A stretch of DNA of 64,000 nucleotides from Bacillota bacterium (GTDB taxonomy: Bacteria; Bacillota; DTU030; DUMP01). The notes beneath the pieces were generated by a model. That model was not told the DNA's origin. It saw only the letters and a list, made by a program, of their open reading frames with translations, and did not search any database. Where the stretch lies: assembly GCA_012799605.1 (NCBI GenBank), contig JAAZKX010000046.1, positions 1 through 64,000 of the forward strand, written 5' to 3'. Below, piece after piece: positions 1-8,163 of this stretch (positions are counted from its first letter, which is position 1; every line of letters starts with the position of its first letter). The position numbers and the translations under genes were made by a program.

Positions 1-72
1 ATGGATGTTAACATTTTAGGGAATGGGATTAATACCCGATAGTACTTGACTCAGTCTAGATTACCACCCAAC

Positions 73-101
73 TTGTGCTATCGTACTTGATATGCTACAA
101 T
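73..101 (+). promoter_or_regulatory. Putative sigma-A promoter of smpB-ssrA
   Basis: TTGTGC at 73-78 and TACAAT at 96-101 are separated by exactly 17 bp, about 48 bp before the chosen smpB start. The -10 box is good and the -35 box is moderate. Upstream, an open frame entering the window ends with TAG at 40-42. It may be the tail of a preceding gene, but 13 codons are too few to identify it. No second convincing promoter was seen between smpB and ssrA, so this one may serve both. Confidence 0.55.
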
Positions 102-148
102 GATAACGAACGCTGAGCCGGTGGGCATCCCGTTTGGGGGGAGGGAAA

Positions 149-631
149 ATGGCGAAGAAGAAAACTAGCCAGAAAGTTGTATGCACTAACCGCAGGGCTC
201 GACATGATTATTTCATTTTAGAAAAATATGAGGCCGGGCTGGTGCTTCAGGGGACCGAGGTAAAATCTTTACGGGCTGGAAGGGCCAGTTTGGTAGATAG
301 CTATGCCCAGGCAAAAGATGGGGAACTTATCCTCTATAATCTGCATATCAGCCCCTACCAGCAAGGCGGATACGTTAACCACGAGCCCCGGCGGCCGCGC
401 AAGCTGCTGCTCCATAAGCGAGAAATCAGAAACCTGGCTGCTGCGATCAAGGAAAAAGGACTGACCTTGATTCCGCTCAAGATATACTTCAATGAACGCG
501 GCTGGGCTAAAGCGGAGCTGGCTTTAGCTCGGGGTAAAAAGTTTTATGATAAACGCGCTGACTTAGCAGCCCGGGATGCTAGGCGGGAGATTGAACGAGC
601 GTTCAAGGACCATTTTTTGGGGGCGATTTAG
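149..631 (+). CDS. smpB: SsrA-binding protein SmpB
   Basis: SmpB binds the tRNA-like domain of tmRNA and brings it to stalled ribosomes for trans-translation. The 161-residue product has the family features: an early NRRARHDY segment, a [13 protein letters not shown] core and a basic C-terminal tail around KFYDKR that enters the mRNA channel. A TTG lies 15 bases upstream in frame, but the ATG at 149 follows the GGGGGGAGGG ribosome binding site at normal distance and gives the usual MAKKK start. The last codons and the TAG stop (629-631) lie inside the 5' end of the adjacent tmRNA gene, so the C-terminal LGAI is encoded by tmRNA acceptor-stem sequence. This overlap of 13 bases is unusual. Confidence 0.97.
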   Translation: MAKKKTSQKVVCTNRRARHDYFILEKYEAGLVLQGTEVKSLRAGRASLVDSYAQAKDGELILYNLHISPYQQGGYVNHEPRRPRKLLLHKREIRNLAAAIKEKGLTLIPLKIYFNERGWAKAELALARGKKFYDKRADLAARDARREIERAFKDHFLGAI

Positions 632-970
632 GTTCGACAGAGGTAAAGTTGGCGAAGGAAGCGAGCCGCGGACCATGGCCGCGCTAAAACATGGAAAGGC
701 ATAACTGCCAACAACGATTACGCACTGGCTGCGTAGTTAACGCAGCCCATCCGCCTGGCCTAAGCTTGCGAGGCCAGCCCCGGATGTCATTTTAGCAAGC
801 TACCGGCTGCTGTTGCTCTCACTTCAGCCGGGAAATTTAGAGAGCTAGCCCAAATCGGATCCGGCTTCCGGGAGCCGGTACGGGTGAACATTAAAGCGGA
901 AGCTACGCTCGTAGATGCCTTTGTGGACTTACTTTTGGACGGGAGGTGCAATTCCTCCCCGCCTCCACCA
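619..970 (+). ncRNA. ssrA: Transfer-messenger RNA (tmRNA)
   Basis: tmRNA rescues stalled ribosomes and tags the incomplete protein for proteolysis. The 5' GGGGGC (619-624) pairs with GCCTCC just before the 3' ACCA, including the alanine-type G3-U pair, and TTCGACAG follows at 633-640. A T-arm (GGAGG/CCTCC with loop TGCAATT) precedes the acceptor strand, and CCA is encoded at 968-970. The tag frame is readable: resume codon GCC at 707-709, then AAC AAC GAT TAC GCA CTG GCT GCG and TAG at 734-736, giving ANNDYALAA, a standard YALAA-ending degron for ClpXP. clpP and clpX lie about 12 kb downstream. The 352-nt length is normal. The 5' end is set by acceptor pairing; starting one base later breaks the helix. 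Confidence 0.97.
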
Positions 971-1046
971 AATGAAAATGATGAATTTAATGCAATTTGA
1001 GCCAGCGAGGTCAGGCAGGCCAACGTTGGCGCCTAAAACTACATAT

Positions 1047-1096
1047 AATAAGGGCGTCTGAAGTTAGGAAGACAACTTCGAACGCCCTTATTTTGT
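1047..1096. terminator. Bidirectional intrinsic terminator between ssrA and murB
   Basis: A long hairpin pairs 1047-1057 with 1082-1092 and, after a small bulge, GAAGTT (1060-1065) with AACTTC (1074-1079). It is followed by TTTTGTTT on the plus strand. On the minus strand the arm is also followed by a T-rich stretch. It lies between the end of ssrA and the convergent end of murB and probably serves both. Confidence 0.8.
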
Positions 1097-1190
1097 TTAC
1101 GTAGGTGAAGTAAGGCCGGAAAGTGTTTTTTGGCTAAACATTGCCCGCCCCTGAAAAGGCCATAATAATCCCTTATCCAAAGATGTGTAG

Positions 1191-2051
1191 CTACTCAAAT
1201 TTTCCCCATAGACGCACTTCAGTCTGCAGAAAAATACCGCGGGCTGCTGCCTCTGTTTGAACGAGGTTGATGAGGGCATACACATCTTGGGCACTGGCAC
1301 CGCCAAGATTAACGATAAAATTTGCATGAGAAGGGGAGATTTGTGCCTGCCCGATTTTGGTGCCTTTAAGACCCATCTCTTCGATGAGTTTCCCAGCATA
1401 TACTCCGGGGGGATTGCGGAAGGTCGAGCCGCAACTGGGCAACGGCGGTAAATGACGCCTTTTTTCCCTGCTAGCTGCAATGTTGTGCATCAGCTTTCTA
1501 TTCGATTGAGGCGAAATGGCAAGAACAGTTTCCAATACTATTAGTTTTTTATGCTGAAAAATGCTGCTTCGATAGGCAAAATCGTGCTCTGCGGAAGATA
1601 AGCGGCTGATTGTACCGTCTGGATCCATCACCATACTTTCTTGGACAAACTCACCCAAGCTTACCCCGTGAGCCCCAGCGTTCATGTAAATTGCACCGCC
1701 CACCGTGCCGGGAATACCAGCTAAACGCTCAAAATTACCCCACCCTTTTTCCGCTAGCTGGGTAACTAGCCGATCTAGCGATAGTCCAACGCCCACCCGG
1801 GCACTTCCTGCCTCGATAGAAAGATGATTGAAATTTTGGGCCAAACGAATAACAAGGCCGTCGACACCGGCATCGCTAACTAATATATTGCTACCGTTGC
1901 CAAGGACATATACTGGCAGCCGCAGTTTGTGAGCAAAATTTAATGCTTTTACAACCTGATCTGGCGAGGATGGCTGGCAAAAAAACCGGGCTGGGCCGCC
2001 AATTCCATATGATGTATAATTTTTTAAGGGGACATTTTCGGTTATTTCCAT
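1191..2051 (-). CDS. murB: UDP-N-acetylenolpyruvoylglucosamine reductase (MurB)
   Basis: MurB reduces the enolpyruvyl ether of UDP-GlcNAc with NADPH and FAD to give UDP-N-acetylmuramic acid, a cytoplasmic step of peptidoglycan synthesis. The 286-residue protein shows the FAD-binding PCMH-type fold: PLKNYTSYGIGGPA near the N-terminus, VLGNGSNILVSDAG around residues 49-62, and the AGIPGTVGGAIYMNAGAHG motif around residues 110-128. It ends with the MurB C-terminal domain containing CGSTFRNP, which carries the catalytic serine, and GSHAN-like PSHANFIVN. A GGAGGG sequence precedes the ATG. It stands alone on the minus strand, apart from other mur genes. Confidence 0.97.
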   Translation of the reverse strand: MEITENVPLKNYTSYGIGGPARFFCQPSSPDQVVKALNFAHKLRLPVYVLGNGSNILVSDAGVDGLVIRLAQNFNHLSIEAGSARVGVGLSLDRLVTQLAEKGWGNFERLAGIPGTVGGAIYMNAGAHGVSLGEFVQESMVMDPDGTISRLSSAEHDFAYRSSIFQHKKLIVLETVLAISPQSNRKLMHNIAASREKRRHLPPLPSCGSTFRNPPGVYAGKLIEEMGLKGTKIGQAQISPSHANFIVNLGGASAQDVYALINLVQTEAAARGIFLQTEVRLWGKFE

Positions 2052-2239
2052 CTAATCCTGATCCCTCCATCTAAAATTTAACCCCAGGCCCGCCCTCTAG
2101 CTGGCCTTACTTGTCATAAATTCCCTGCCAAAAAACTTTACAAAAAATGCATAAGAAACAGGGAAAACGCCAATGGCGTCGAATACTCATTATGAAGGGA
2201 GGCTCAAAGGGCATATAACCGGAAGGGGGTGCCCTATTT

Positions 2240-3214
2240 ATGTATCGTAAGAGCAGCGTTTCGCCATTGTTGGCGGCTATGGTTTTGCTTATCATAGCCG
2301 TTTTCTCGGTCGGATGTACTGAACTGCGTTCATTCCCGAGTGAAGAATTGGCTGATTCGGCTTCCGAACAGCAGCAGGTTACAGTGTATTATATCACACG
2401 CCGAGGCAATTATTTAGTCCCGATCAACGCCAGTGTTCCCAAAAATGATAACCTTCACTGTTCCGTCGTAAAGAAGGTTTTATCCGGCCCGCAAGATCCT
2501 GAACTTAAAGGGGCCTTATCATCGCCCTTTCCGCCTGACGTACTGTTAAAATATATCTATGCGAAAGACGGTTGGGTCGGTGTGGATCTAGCCGGGGAAA
2601 CGATTAAAACAATGGATCCCGAGCTGCTGCAACGAGCCCTCAGCTGCCTGATGTTCACATTAGCCGAATTGCCCGATATGCATGTTGACTCAATTGAAAT
2701 GCTGATTGACGGGGCATCCGATAATGGCATGTTGCTCACACATCCGATCCATATTAATCCAATTTATGACCAGCATGATGATGGTTTTCCGGTAACGGTA
2801 TTTTTCAGTTATGACGATACTTGCTTAGTACCGGTAACTATAAAACTTGTTCCGGAAACTACTGATGTACTTAAAGAAACACTGGATCGGTTGGTAGCCG
2901 GGCCGCGTGGTATCCAATATTTATCTTCGGTGTTTCCGGAGGGGACCCGCTTATTAGAATATGAACTAAACGAAGGGCTAATTAATTTAAATTTTTCTAA
3001 AGAGGCAGTGCTATTGGATCGAAAAGGTAATATCAGCAAAGAAGAACAAAGCCCTTCTATCGGGTCGTTAGCATTGACACTACGGCAGTTTTCCGGTATT
3101 GAGCGCTTTCAAATCCTAATTGAAGGCAAACCCCTTATTTATAAGTCGTTAAAAGTGCCTCGGAACTATTTGGATCTGGAAAATATCGCCAAAGCCCAGC
3201 CGGAACAAGGCTAG
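2240..3214 (+). CDS. GerMN-domain sporulation lipoprotein
   Basis: GerM-family proteins are exported proteins of endospore formers needed for normal sporulation and germination; their biochemical role is not settled. The 324-residue protein has a lipoprotein signal peptide (hydrophobic stretch at residues 10-24 and lipobox SVGC with Cys26). Two GerMN repeats follow, at about residues 45-160 and 180-305, each with the pattern of a beta strand, an LLxGP-type turn (VLSGPQDPE, LVAGPRGIQ) and a later LNFS or VDL strand. The start follows GGAAGGGGGTG. It is next to a cell-wall amidase in the same direction, which fits a role in spore envelope remodelling. It is longer than single-domain family members. 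Confidence 0.88.
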   Translation: MYRKSSVSPLLAAMVLLIIAVFSVGCTELRSFPSEELADSASEQQQVTVYYITRRGNYLVPINASVPKNDNLHCSVVKKVLSGPQDPELKGALSSPFPPDVLLKYIYAKDGWVGVDLAGETIKTMDPELLQRALSCLMFTLAELPDMHVDSIEMLIDGASDNGMLLTHPIHINPIYDQHDDGFPVTVFFSYDDTCLVPVTIKLVPETTDVLKETLDRLVAGPRGIQYLSSVFPEGTRLLEYELNEGLINLNFSKEAVLLDRKGNISKEEQSPSIGSLALTLRQFSGIERFQILIEGKPLIYKSLKVPRNYLDLENIAKAQPEQG

Positions 3215-3313
3215 GGCCTTTTTCGTTAGAATTGTAAAAAAGGTTACACTTCTTTTAATTAAAAACAACCAAACAAAACCTGCGTTTGCGCTAAAGTTTA
3301 GGAGGCAACAGAC

Positions 3314-5212
3314 ATGCGGCGTTATCCAGGGATAGTCTGCTGGTGCTTATTTTTAACCTTTCTATTTATTTATACCATCCCGGCCCAGGCAGCAGGGACG
3401 GTACGGCTTATTATTGACGAACAAATTATAGATTCTGATGTGGATCCAATAATCCATAACGACCGCACTATGGTTCCGCTGCGTATTATCTCGGAGCAGC
3501 TAGGGGCCCAGGTGCATTGGGATGGAGCCACTCGTTCGGTACGGGTGGGCTTGCCCGCTGGGCATATCCGCCTTAGCATTGGTAACAGCACGGCTTATAT
3601 CCATGAACAGGAATACAGGCTGGATGCAGCCCCGATGATTGTGGGTGACCGGACTATGGTGCCTCTTCGTTTTATCGGTGAAGCCTTAGGGGCCCAAGTT
3701 CGCTGGGATGCTTCTACTCGCACAGTATACGTCACCGGGGCTAAGGCCGAAGTTCGCCAAATAACCCTGCAAGCGGAATTGGGACGGGAAGTAGTCTCTA
3801 TTAAAGGGAGCGGTCGTATAGAGGGCACGGTTACCCGATCCGCGAACCAGGTGTCGATCACGCTACCGGAAGCGGAACTGATTATGCCCGAGGGGGTGTA
3901 CCCGCTTAAGGGATCTTTAGCCCAAAGCGTATCGGTACAACCGCTGGTTCCTGGACAAGCTAAGGGTGTTCAAGCCACCATTACCTTAATTGAGCCGACT
4001 CCGTTTACCATTCGTGCCGACAGGGGCGAACTGAGCATAGTATTTCCTTACCGGCTGGAACAGCTAGACTATGAGCATAAATCCGGCTGGGAGACCCTTA
4101 CCATTTCCACTACTGGACAGGTGCCGTATACGGTGCAGCAGCTGGCTGCACCGGATCGGCTGGTTATTCATTTGCCCGGGATTGCAGTCGGCCCGCAGGT
4201 GGACAGGCTGAATATAAGCAGCTTGCTAAATAAAGAAGTTCGGGTTCAAGACAATCCGGCAGGGATCGATATCGTGGTAGATCAAAACCGGGTGACGAAG
4301 TTTCATGTTGATGCGACCGCTACTGGCCTGAAGATTAAGTTTACGCCCCAAATTTTTGGCTTTAACTATGAGACTATTCCCGGCGGAGCTAGGGTGAAAA
4401 TTAGCTCTTCTGGCGATCTACGCTATCATGTAACCCAGCTAAAAAATCCGGACCGGCTGGTAGTGGATTTTCAAAATACAATTTTAGCCTGTGACAGCCC
4501 CACAATCGATGTTGATGATGAGGTAACGACACAAATCCGGGCCAGTCAGTTCGCTTTAGATCCTGATGTGACCCGGCTGGTAGTGGAGCTAAAATCTTAT
4601 TTAACCCATAAGTTTAGCCGGGGCCAACAACAGGGAGAGCTGGTGTTGGAGCTGCTAACTAGCCCCATTTTAGGTCGCTATATCGGAATAGATGCCGGCC
4701 ACGGTGGCAGTGAACCGGGATCAGTCAGTCCCTCCGGACTTAGGGAAAAGGATATAAATCTGGATATAGCCCAAAGGGTGGCATCTAATCTGAGGGCTGC
4801 CGGGGCAAAAGTTTTTATGGTCAGAGAAGGCGATGTAAATATAGATTTTAGGGACCGGCCTGAAATAGCTAATCGGGAAAATGTAGATATTTTGGTTAGT
4901 ATTCACTGCAATTCGTTTACTGACCCCAGCAAACGGGGTACTGAAGTATATTATTTTAGGGATGGACATGGGGGCCAAGCGCTAGCTTCGGCTTTGCATA
5001 AAGCTTTGATCGGGACGCTTGGATTGCCGGATCGAGGCTTAAGAACTGCTAATTACAATGTAATTCGCTATACTAGAATGCCGGCAGCTTTAGTTGAGGT
5101 AGCCTATATGTCTAACCCGGTGGAAGAAAAGTTGTTGGCAGATCCAGCGTTTCGCGAGCGAGCAGCTCAAGCAATAACCGAAGGAATTATGGCCTATTTC
5201 CGGGATCACTAG
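3314..5212 (+). CDS. N-acetylmuramoyl-L-alanine amidase with copper-amine-oxidase-N and AMIN domains
   Basis: This is an exported peptidoglycan hydrolase cleaving the bond between muramic acid and the stem peptide. The 632-residue protein has a signal peptide (residues 1-27), then paired copper-amine-oxidase-like N-terminal repeats (NDRTMVPLRIISEQLGA and GDRTMVPLRFIGEALGA). AMIN-type beta-rich wall-binding segments fill about residues 240-440, with repeated PDRLV motifs. The catalytic amidase_3 domain is at about 453-630: IDAGHGG supplies the first zinc histidine, REGDV is conserved, VSIHCNS contains the next histidine, and the glutamate lies in ALVEVAYMSN. AGGAGG precedes the ATG. This architecture is common in clostridial spore formers. 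It follows the GerMN lipoprotein by about 100 bp. Confidence 0.93.
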   Translation: MRRYPGIVCWCLFLTFLFIYTIPAQAAGTVRLIIDEQIIDSDVDPIIHNDRTMVPLRIISEQLGAQVHWDGATRSVRVGLPAGHIRLSIGNSTAYIHEQEYRLDAAPMIVGDRTMVPLRFIGEALGAQVRWDASTRTVYVTGAKAEVRQITLQAELGREVVSIKGSGRIEGTVTRSANQVSITLPEAELIMPEGVYPLKGSLAQSVSVQPLVPGQAKGVQATITLIEPTPFTIRADRGELSIVFPYRLEQLDYEHKSGWETLTISTTGQVPYTVQQLAAPDRLVIHLPGIAVGPQVDRLNISSLLNKEVRVQDNPAGIDIVVDQNRVTKFHVDATATGLKIKFTPQIFGFNYETIPGGARVKISSSGDLRYHVTQLKNPDRLVVDFQNTILACDSPTIDVDDEVTTQIRASQFALDPDVTRLVVELKSYLTHKFSRGQQQGELVLELLTSPILGRYIGIDAGHGGSEPGSVSPSGLREKDINLDIAQRVASNLRAAGAKVFMVREGDVNIDFRDRPEIANRENVDILVSIHCNSFTDPSKRGTEVYYFRDGHGGQALASALHKALIGTLGLPDRGLRTANYNVIRYTRMPAALVEVAYMSNPVEEKLLADPAFRERAAQAITEGIMAYFRDH

Positions 5213-5227
5213 CTGAATAATAAATAT

Positions 5228-5250
5228 ATAATAACCTAATATGTTATTAT
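5228..5250. repeat. Short perfect inverted repeat upstream of the UPF0316 gene
   Basis: ATAATAAC (5228-5235) and GTTATTAT (5243-5250) are perfect reverse complements separated by 7 bases, in an AT-rich gap between the amidase stop and the next ribosome binding site. It could be an operator or a weak hairpin. There is no T-run, so it is not a standard terminator. Confidence 0.45.
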
Positions 5251-5277
5251 GTAAAAGAAGTGGAAGGAGAGGGGGCA

Positions 5278-5802
5278 ATGATTCTTTCAGGATTGCTGGG
5301 GTATCTGTTTATATTTTTTGCACGGGTTATCGATGTATCCTGTGCAACTATACGTACTTTGATGATCGTGCGGGGTCAACGGAATATAGCAGCCCTCATT
5401 GGTTTCTTTGAGGTATCCGTGTATATCTTGGCCTTAAACCAGGTTGTAGGCCAGCTTAATAATCCTTTAAACCTACTATTTTATGCATCCGGGTTTGCCG
5501 CTGGTAACTATGTCGGTAGCCTGATTGAGGAACGAATGGCGTTGGGTTTTGTCACCGTGGAAATTATCCCGACCGGACTTGATTCCGGCCTGGCAGAATT
5601 GCTCCGACAGAAAGGGTTTGGGGTGACTACCTTTTCTGCTTTCGGCAAGGAGGGTCCGCGTCAAGTACTACACGTGCTTCTTAAACGGAGAATGCTACCG
5701 CAGTTGGCTCAAATGATCGCCCAACATGACCCAAAGTCGTTTTATACTATTATGGATGCTCGTGCTACCTATGGTGGTTTTCTGGGCCGTCAGGGTAAAT
5801 GA
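5278..5802 (+). CDS. UPF0316 family membrane protein (DUF5698/DUF2179)
   Basis: This is a conserved protein of unknown function, related to the YebE-type UPF0316 family. The 174-residue product has three or so hydrophobic helices in the first 85 residues (GLLGYLFIFFARVIDV, an ALIGFFEVSVYILALN segment, and a third segment). A soluble C-terminal DUF2179 domain follows (residues 95-165), with the typical RQKGFGVTTFSAFGKEG and ending in AHDP and DARATYGGF. The ATG at 5278 lies right after GGAGAGGGGG; an in-frame GTG at 5260 would overlap that ribosome binding site. It is followed within 20 bp by a GntR regulator, so the two may be co-transcribed. Confidence 0.85.
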   Translation: MILSGLLGYLFIFFARVIDVSCATIRTLMIVRGQRNIAALIGFFEVSVYILALNQVVGQLNNPLNLLFYASGFAAGNYVGSLIEERMALGFVTVEIIPTGLDSGLAELLRQKGFGVTTFSAFGKEGPRQVLHVLLKRRMLPQLAQMIAQHDPKSFYTIMDARATYGGFLGRQGK

Positions 5803-5819
5803 GCATAGGGGGGTAAAGG

Positions 5820-6809
5820 GTGGCACTTAAAATTTCTCATAAGAATGGGATTCCTATTTATGTTCAACTTCAAAGGCAAATAAAGGACTTAGTGGTGCGT
5901 GGCACTTGGAAACAAGGCGATCAGTTACCCACCGAGCGAGATCTTGCAGACCAGCTGGGAATAAGCCGCAATACAGTAAGTGCTGCTTACAGGCAACTGG
6001 AAGCCCAAGGAATTGTTAGTCGCCGTCAAGGTGCAGGTACATTTGTTTGCTTTTCGCCCAACATCTCTGTTATAGATGCCGGAGATAAGGATCAGGTACT
6101 TAAACTCGTAGACTTGGCTATCGGGGAAGCACTCGAGCTGGGTTTTTCGATCGAAGATTTTACTGCGATTGTTGCCCTGCGGGTTCGGCAAAAAAAGGAA
6201 ATGCTGAACCGGTTGCAGGTGGCTTTTATAGAATGTAATCGGGAGCAGCTGGATTATTTCACCAAGGAGCTAGAGCTGGGTTCCGGTGTGACTATTCATC
6301 CGCTGCTGTTACAAGATCTTCAGCAAAAAACTGCTGAAAACTTGCGTAAACTGCGGCGGATGGATATGGTCGTAACTACGTTTTATCATCTGGACGAAAT
6401 CAAGGCTGCGTTAGGCTCAGAAGCACCGCAGCTTTTGGGTATAGCATTAGAACCATCAGTAAACAGCATCGTTAAAATTGCCCGGGCAACACCGGACAGC
6501 AGGATTCCTGTAGTTTGCCTGTCTAAAACTTTTGCTGAATCGATCGTAAATGTACTCCAGCAATTAGATATTACCTTTGAGAATATGCCCCTGATTACTA
6601 CCCGCGATCAAACCGAGCTATCACAGGCTTTAGCCGGGGCTAGCCTGGTGGTTGCCTCTCCTAATCGAAAAAAAGATGTAGAGCAAGCTGTAGATCCAGG
6701 CACTGAAATAATTGAATTTGTCTTTCGCCCCGATACCGGTTCTATAACTTCATTGAAGGCAGCGCTTCTGGGGGTCAAAAATGAAGTTTCATCCAGTGCG
6801 GAGGTTTAA
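5820..6809 (+). CDS. GntR-family transcriptional regulator with a large C-terminal sensor domain
   Basis: The N-terminal 80 residues form a GntR winged helix: PIYVQLQRQIKDLVVRG, then LPTERDLADQLGISRNTV and the wing RRQGAGTFV. The remaining 250 residues are not an aminotransferase (MocR) nor a UTRA or FCD domain that I can recognise. They look like an alpha/beta periplasmic-binding-protein-like fold (MDMVVTTFYHLDEIKA, RIPVVCLSKTFAES, ASLVVASPNRKKDVEQ). The GTG start follows AGGGGGGTAAAGG. Only 5 bases separate it from the next gene, a glutamate-mutase-epsilon-like protein, so it probably controls that gene and the P-loop gene after it. The ligand is unknown. Confidence 0.85.
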   Translation: MALKISHKNGIPIYVQLQRQIKDLVVRGTWKQGDQLPTERDLADQLGISRNTVSAAYRQLEAQGIVSRRQGAGTFVCFSPNISVIDAGDKDQVLKLVDLAIGEALELGFSIEDFTAIVALRVRQKKEMLNRLQVAFIECNREQLDYFTKELELGSGVTIHPLLLQDLQQKTAENLRKLRRMDMVVTTFYHLDEIKAALGSEAPQLLGIALEPSVNSIVKIARATPDSRIPVVCLSKTFAESIVNVLQQLDITFENMPLITTRDQTELSQALAGASLVVASPNRKKDVEQAVDPGTEIIEFVFRPDTGSITSLKAALLGVKNEVSSSAEV

Positions 6810-6814
6810 GCTCT

Positions 6815-8113
6815 ATGGCCCATCATCCCCAGCCCCAGCAAAAAAATTCAAGCCAACCCCCACAGAACCCTGAGATTATTTCATGGTTACAAGGCCTAAA
6901 CTTAACTACTCCAACAGATCGGCAAGGGCGGTTGCGTCTAGGCCTCAATCTGAGGGCAGAAACATTGCCATTGTTGGAAAATTATTTGTCATACTTGGGA
7001 TCGAACGATGCTTTTATCATGTTTACCTTGCCTAGATTTCCGGATCAACAAACCTTAACCTGGCTTCAGGCGGAATTTGGGCCGGAATTACGAGCGTTGG
7101 CACCGCAGTACCTCGATGTTTTTGGCCGTTGGGGGATTCAACTAAATGGCGATTTTCCAAGCGAAATGGCTGAATTATCCTTATCAGCTGGAATACTAAC
7201 CTGGCAGGGAGGGCCATTGGCTGACTATTTTGCGACCGGACGTACCGGCAGTTTGCCGGATTATCTGGATCGATATGCTAGGGTGGATAGGCTAGCTTAC
7301 GAGTATGGTCAGGCCGATATCCCGGTAAGGCGTGAAGTTTGCGGGCTGCATACTGCTACAATGGTGCCGGCCAGCCTATTGGTGGCCCTTATTGCTTTGG
7401 AAGCCCGGCTCATTCAGGCTCAGGGCGTTAGCCAGATCTCAGTTGCCTACAGCCCCAACGGACACCTTTTACAGGACGTAGCTGCTTTAAGAGTGTTGGC
7501 GACTTTAATCGAAGGCCCGGCGGTGGATGTTGTCTGCCTTCCTTGGACCGGCGGATCTTTGCTGGGCCAGCAGAATCTAAACACCGTCGCTGCATGGACC
7601 ACGGCTACATCAGTTTTGGGGTCGGCCCGCTGTTGCGAGGTCACAGCTGTAGAAACAGACCGGTCTTTGACTACAGATCAGCTGGGTGTGCTACTGGATT
7701 TAGCCCGAGGCTTGATCCGCTTGAGTGCCGATCAGGCTCAGGCAGTTGCTGCGGCAGCTGAACTGGAAGCACAACAGATAAGAATGGAAGCTGAGGCTAT
7801 TGTTAACCGAGTGTTGGAATTAGGCGACGGAAAGGTAGCAATGGGATTAGAACCGGCTATAGCGGAAGGCAGTCTAGACCTTCCCCTGGCTTCTTTCGGG
7901 GTTTGTCGGGGACAAGTATTATCTGCCCGTGACAATACAGGTGCCCTGCGGTTTTTAGATGCTGGTGCCCTGCCTTTACCGGCGGTGTGTAAACAAAAGC
8001 ATATCCAGTTGCTAAAAGAAAGAGCTCAACTCGAGGGACGAGAGCTGGGTATCTCTATGGTCATAGATGATGTTTATGCTTATAGCAAAGGAAAACTGGT
8101 GGGAAAATTTTGA
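6815..8113 (+). CDS. Glutamate mutase epsilon subunit-like protein (stand-alone)
   Basis: The 432-residue protein resembles the large subunit of B12-dependent methylaspartate (glutamate) mutase, a TIM-barrel subunit that normally works with a small cobalamin-binding subunit. Supporting segments are the barrel strand RREVCGLHTATMVPASLLVALIA (partly quoted here), a match in position to the REPFGPLTGTLVPPS region of MutE, and GVSQISVAYSPNGHLLQDVAALRVL, parallel to GYGQCGNLIQDVAAIRAL. The N-terminus is short, proline- and glutamine-rich and probably disordered. No gene for the cobalamin-binding sigma subunit or for MutL lies nearby, and the usual polar motif GQCGN is replaced by SPNGH, so catalysis as a true glutamate mutase is doubtful. 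It sits between a GntR regulator and a P-loop protein. Assignment to the family rests on motif recall only. Confidence 0.7.
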   Translation: MAHHPQPQQKNSSQPPQNPEIISWLQGLNLTTPTDRQGRLRLGLNLRAETLPLLENYLSYLGSNDAFIMFTLPRFPDQQTLTWLQAEFGPELRALAPQYLDVFGRWGIQLNGDFPSEMAELSLSAGILTWQGGPLADYFATGRTGSLPDYLDRYARVDRLAYEYGQADIPVRREVCGLHTATMVPASLLVALIALEARLIQAQGVSQISVAYSPNGHLLQDVAALRVLATLIEGPAVDVVCLPWTGGSLLGQQNLNTVAAWTTATSVLGSARCCEVTAVETDRSLTTDQLGVLLDLARGLIRLSADQAQAVAAAAELEAQQIRMEAEAIVNRVLELGDGKVAMGLEPAIAEGSLDLPLASFGVCRGQVLSARDNTGALRFLDAGALPLPAVCKQKHIQLLKERAQLEGRELGISMVIDDVYAYSKGKLVGKF

Positions 8114-8163
8114 CCGATGCATGCCCGGCCCGAGGATAGCATAGGCTAGGGAAGTGAAACGCT

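Noticed and set aside
787-1023. Minus-strand ORF across the tmRNA 3' half
   Set aside because: It is antisense to a structured RNA gene whose arms and CCA end are certain.
1097-1480. Minus-strand ORF overlapping the end of murB
   Set aside because: It is another frame of murB and shows no family motifs or ribosome binding site.
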